This document shows positions 6,002 through 6,034 of a stretch of DNA of 6,034 nt, piece after piece (positions within the stretch are counted from its first letter, which is position 1; every line of letters starts with the position of its first letter). Source of the DNA: Pseudomonadota bacterium (GTDB lineage Bacteria > Pseudomonadota > Alphaproteobacteria > Rhizobiales > Hyphomicrobiaceae); contig JAEYPL010000324.1 of assembly GCA_023410905.1 (NCBI GenBank), forward strand, positions 1 to 6,034. Reading direction: 5' to 3'. Below the pieces are notes generated by a model, which was not told the origin of the DNA, searched no databases, and worked only from the letters and a program-made list of their open reading frames with translations. Both the position numbers and the translations under genes were made by a program.

Positions 6002-6034
<33 letters not shown>

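Overview
The window reads as chromosomal DNA from a GC-rich alphaproteobacterium. The reasons are NuoB/NuoC sequences of alphaproteobacterial type, nuoC separate from nuoD rather than fused to it, and strong G/C bias at third codon positions. A finer assignment cannot be made from the sequence alone.

Layout: (1) bases 1-26, an intrinsic terminator of a gene lying upstream of the window. (2) 27-224, a gene-poor leader. (3) 225-1813, nuoA-nuoB-nuoC on the + strand, three adjoining subunits of respiratory complex I (NADH:quinone oxidoreductase). (4) 1832-3448, a GMC-family FAD oxidoreductase of choline/alcohol dehydrogenase type on the - strand, convergent with nuoC across 18 bases. (5) 3449-3877, a 429-base divergent intergenic region rich in inverted repeats. 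(6) 3878-4837, a patatin-like phospholipase of the RssA type. (7) 4962-5909, an EamA/DMT-family ten-helix transporter. (8) 5910-6003, a GC-rich chain of hairpins, then an uninterrupted run of 31 G to the window end that is probably a sequencing artefact.

The nuo genes form a tightly packed operon start: nuoA and nuoB should overlap, and nuoC follows nuoB after 6 bases. The usual next gene, nuoD, is absent; a convergent oxidoreductase occupies its place, so the rest of complex I must lie elsewhere or the contig is rearranged here. The GMC enzyme, the patatin and the EamA transporter have no obvious shared pathway with complex I or with each other. GMC dehydrogenases and complex I both can feed the quinone pool, but the genes are convergent and so not co-transcribed.

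The two most notable observations are a single base (588) whose identity at once removes the nuoA stop codon and creates an in-frame stop at codon 3 of nuoB, and a region (3669-3728) upstream of the patatin gene in which one strand can pair with either of two downstream partners, as in bistable RNA switches. No mobile element, CRISPR array, tRNA or rRNA was seen, and no gene system that is clearly new.
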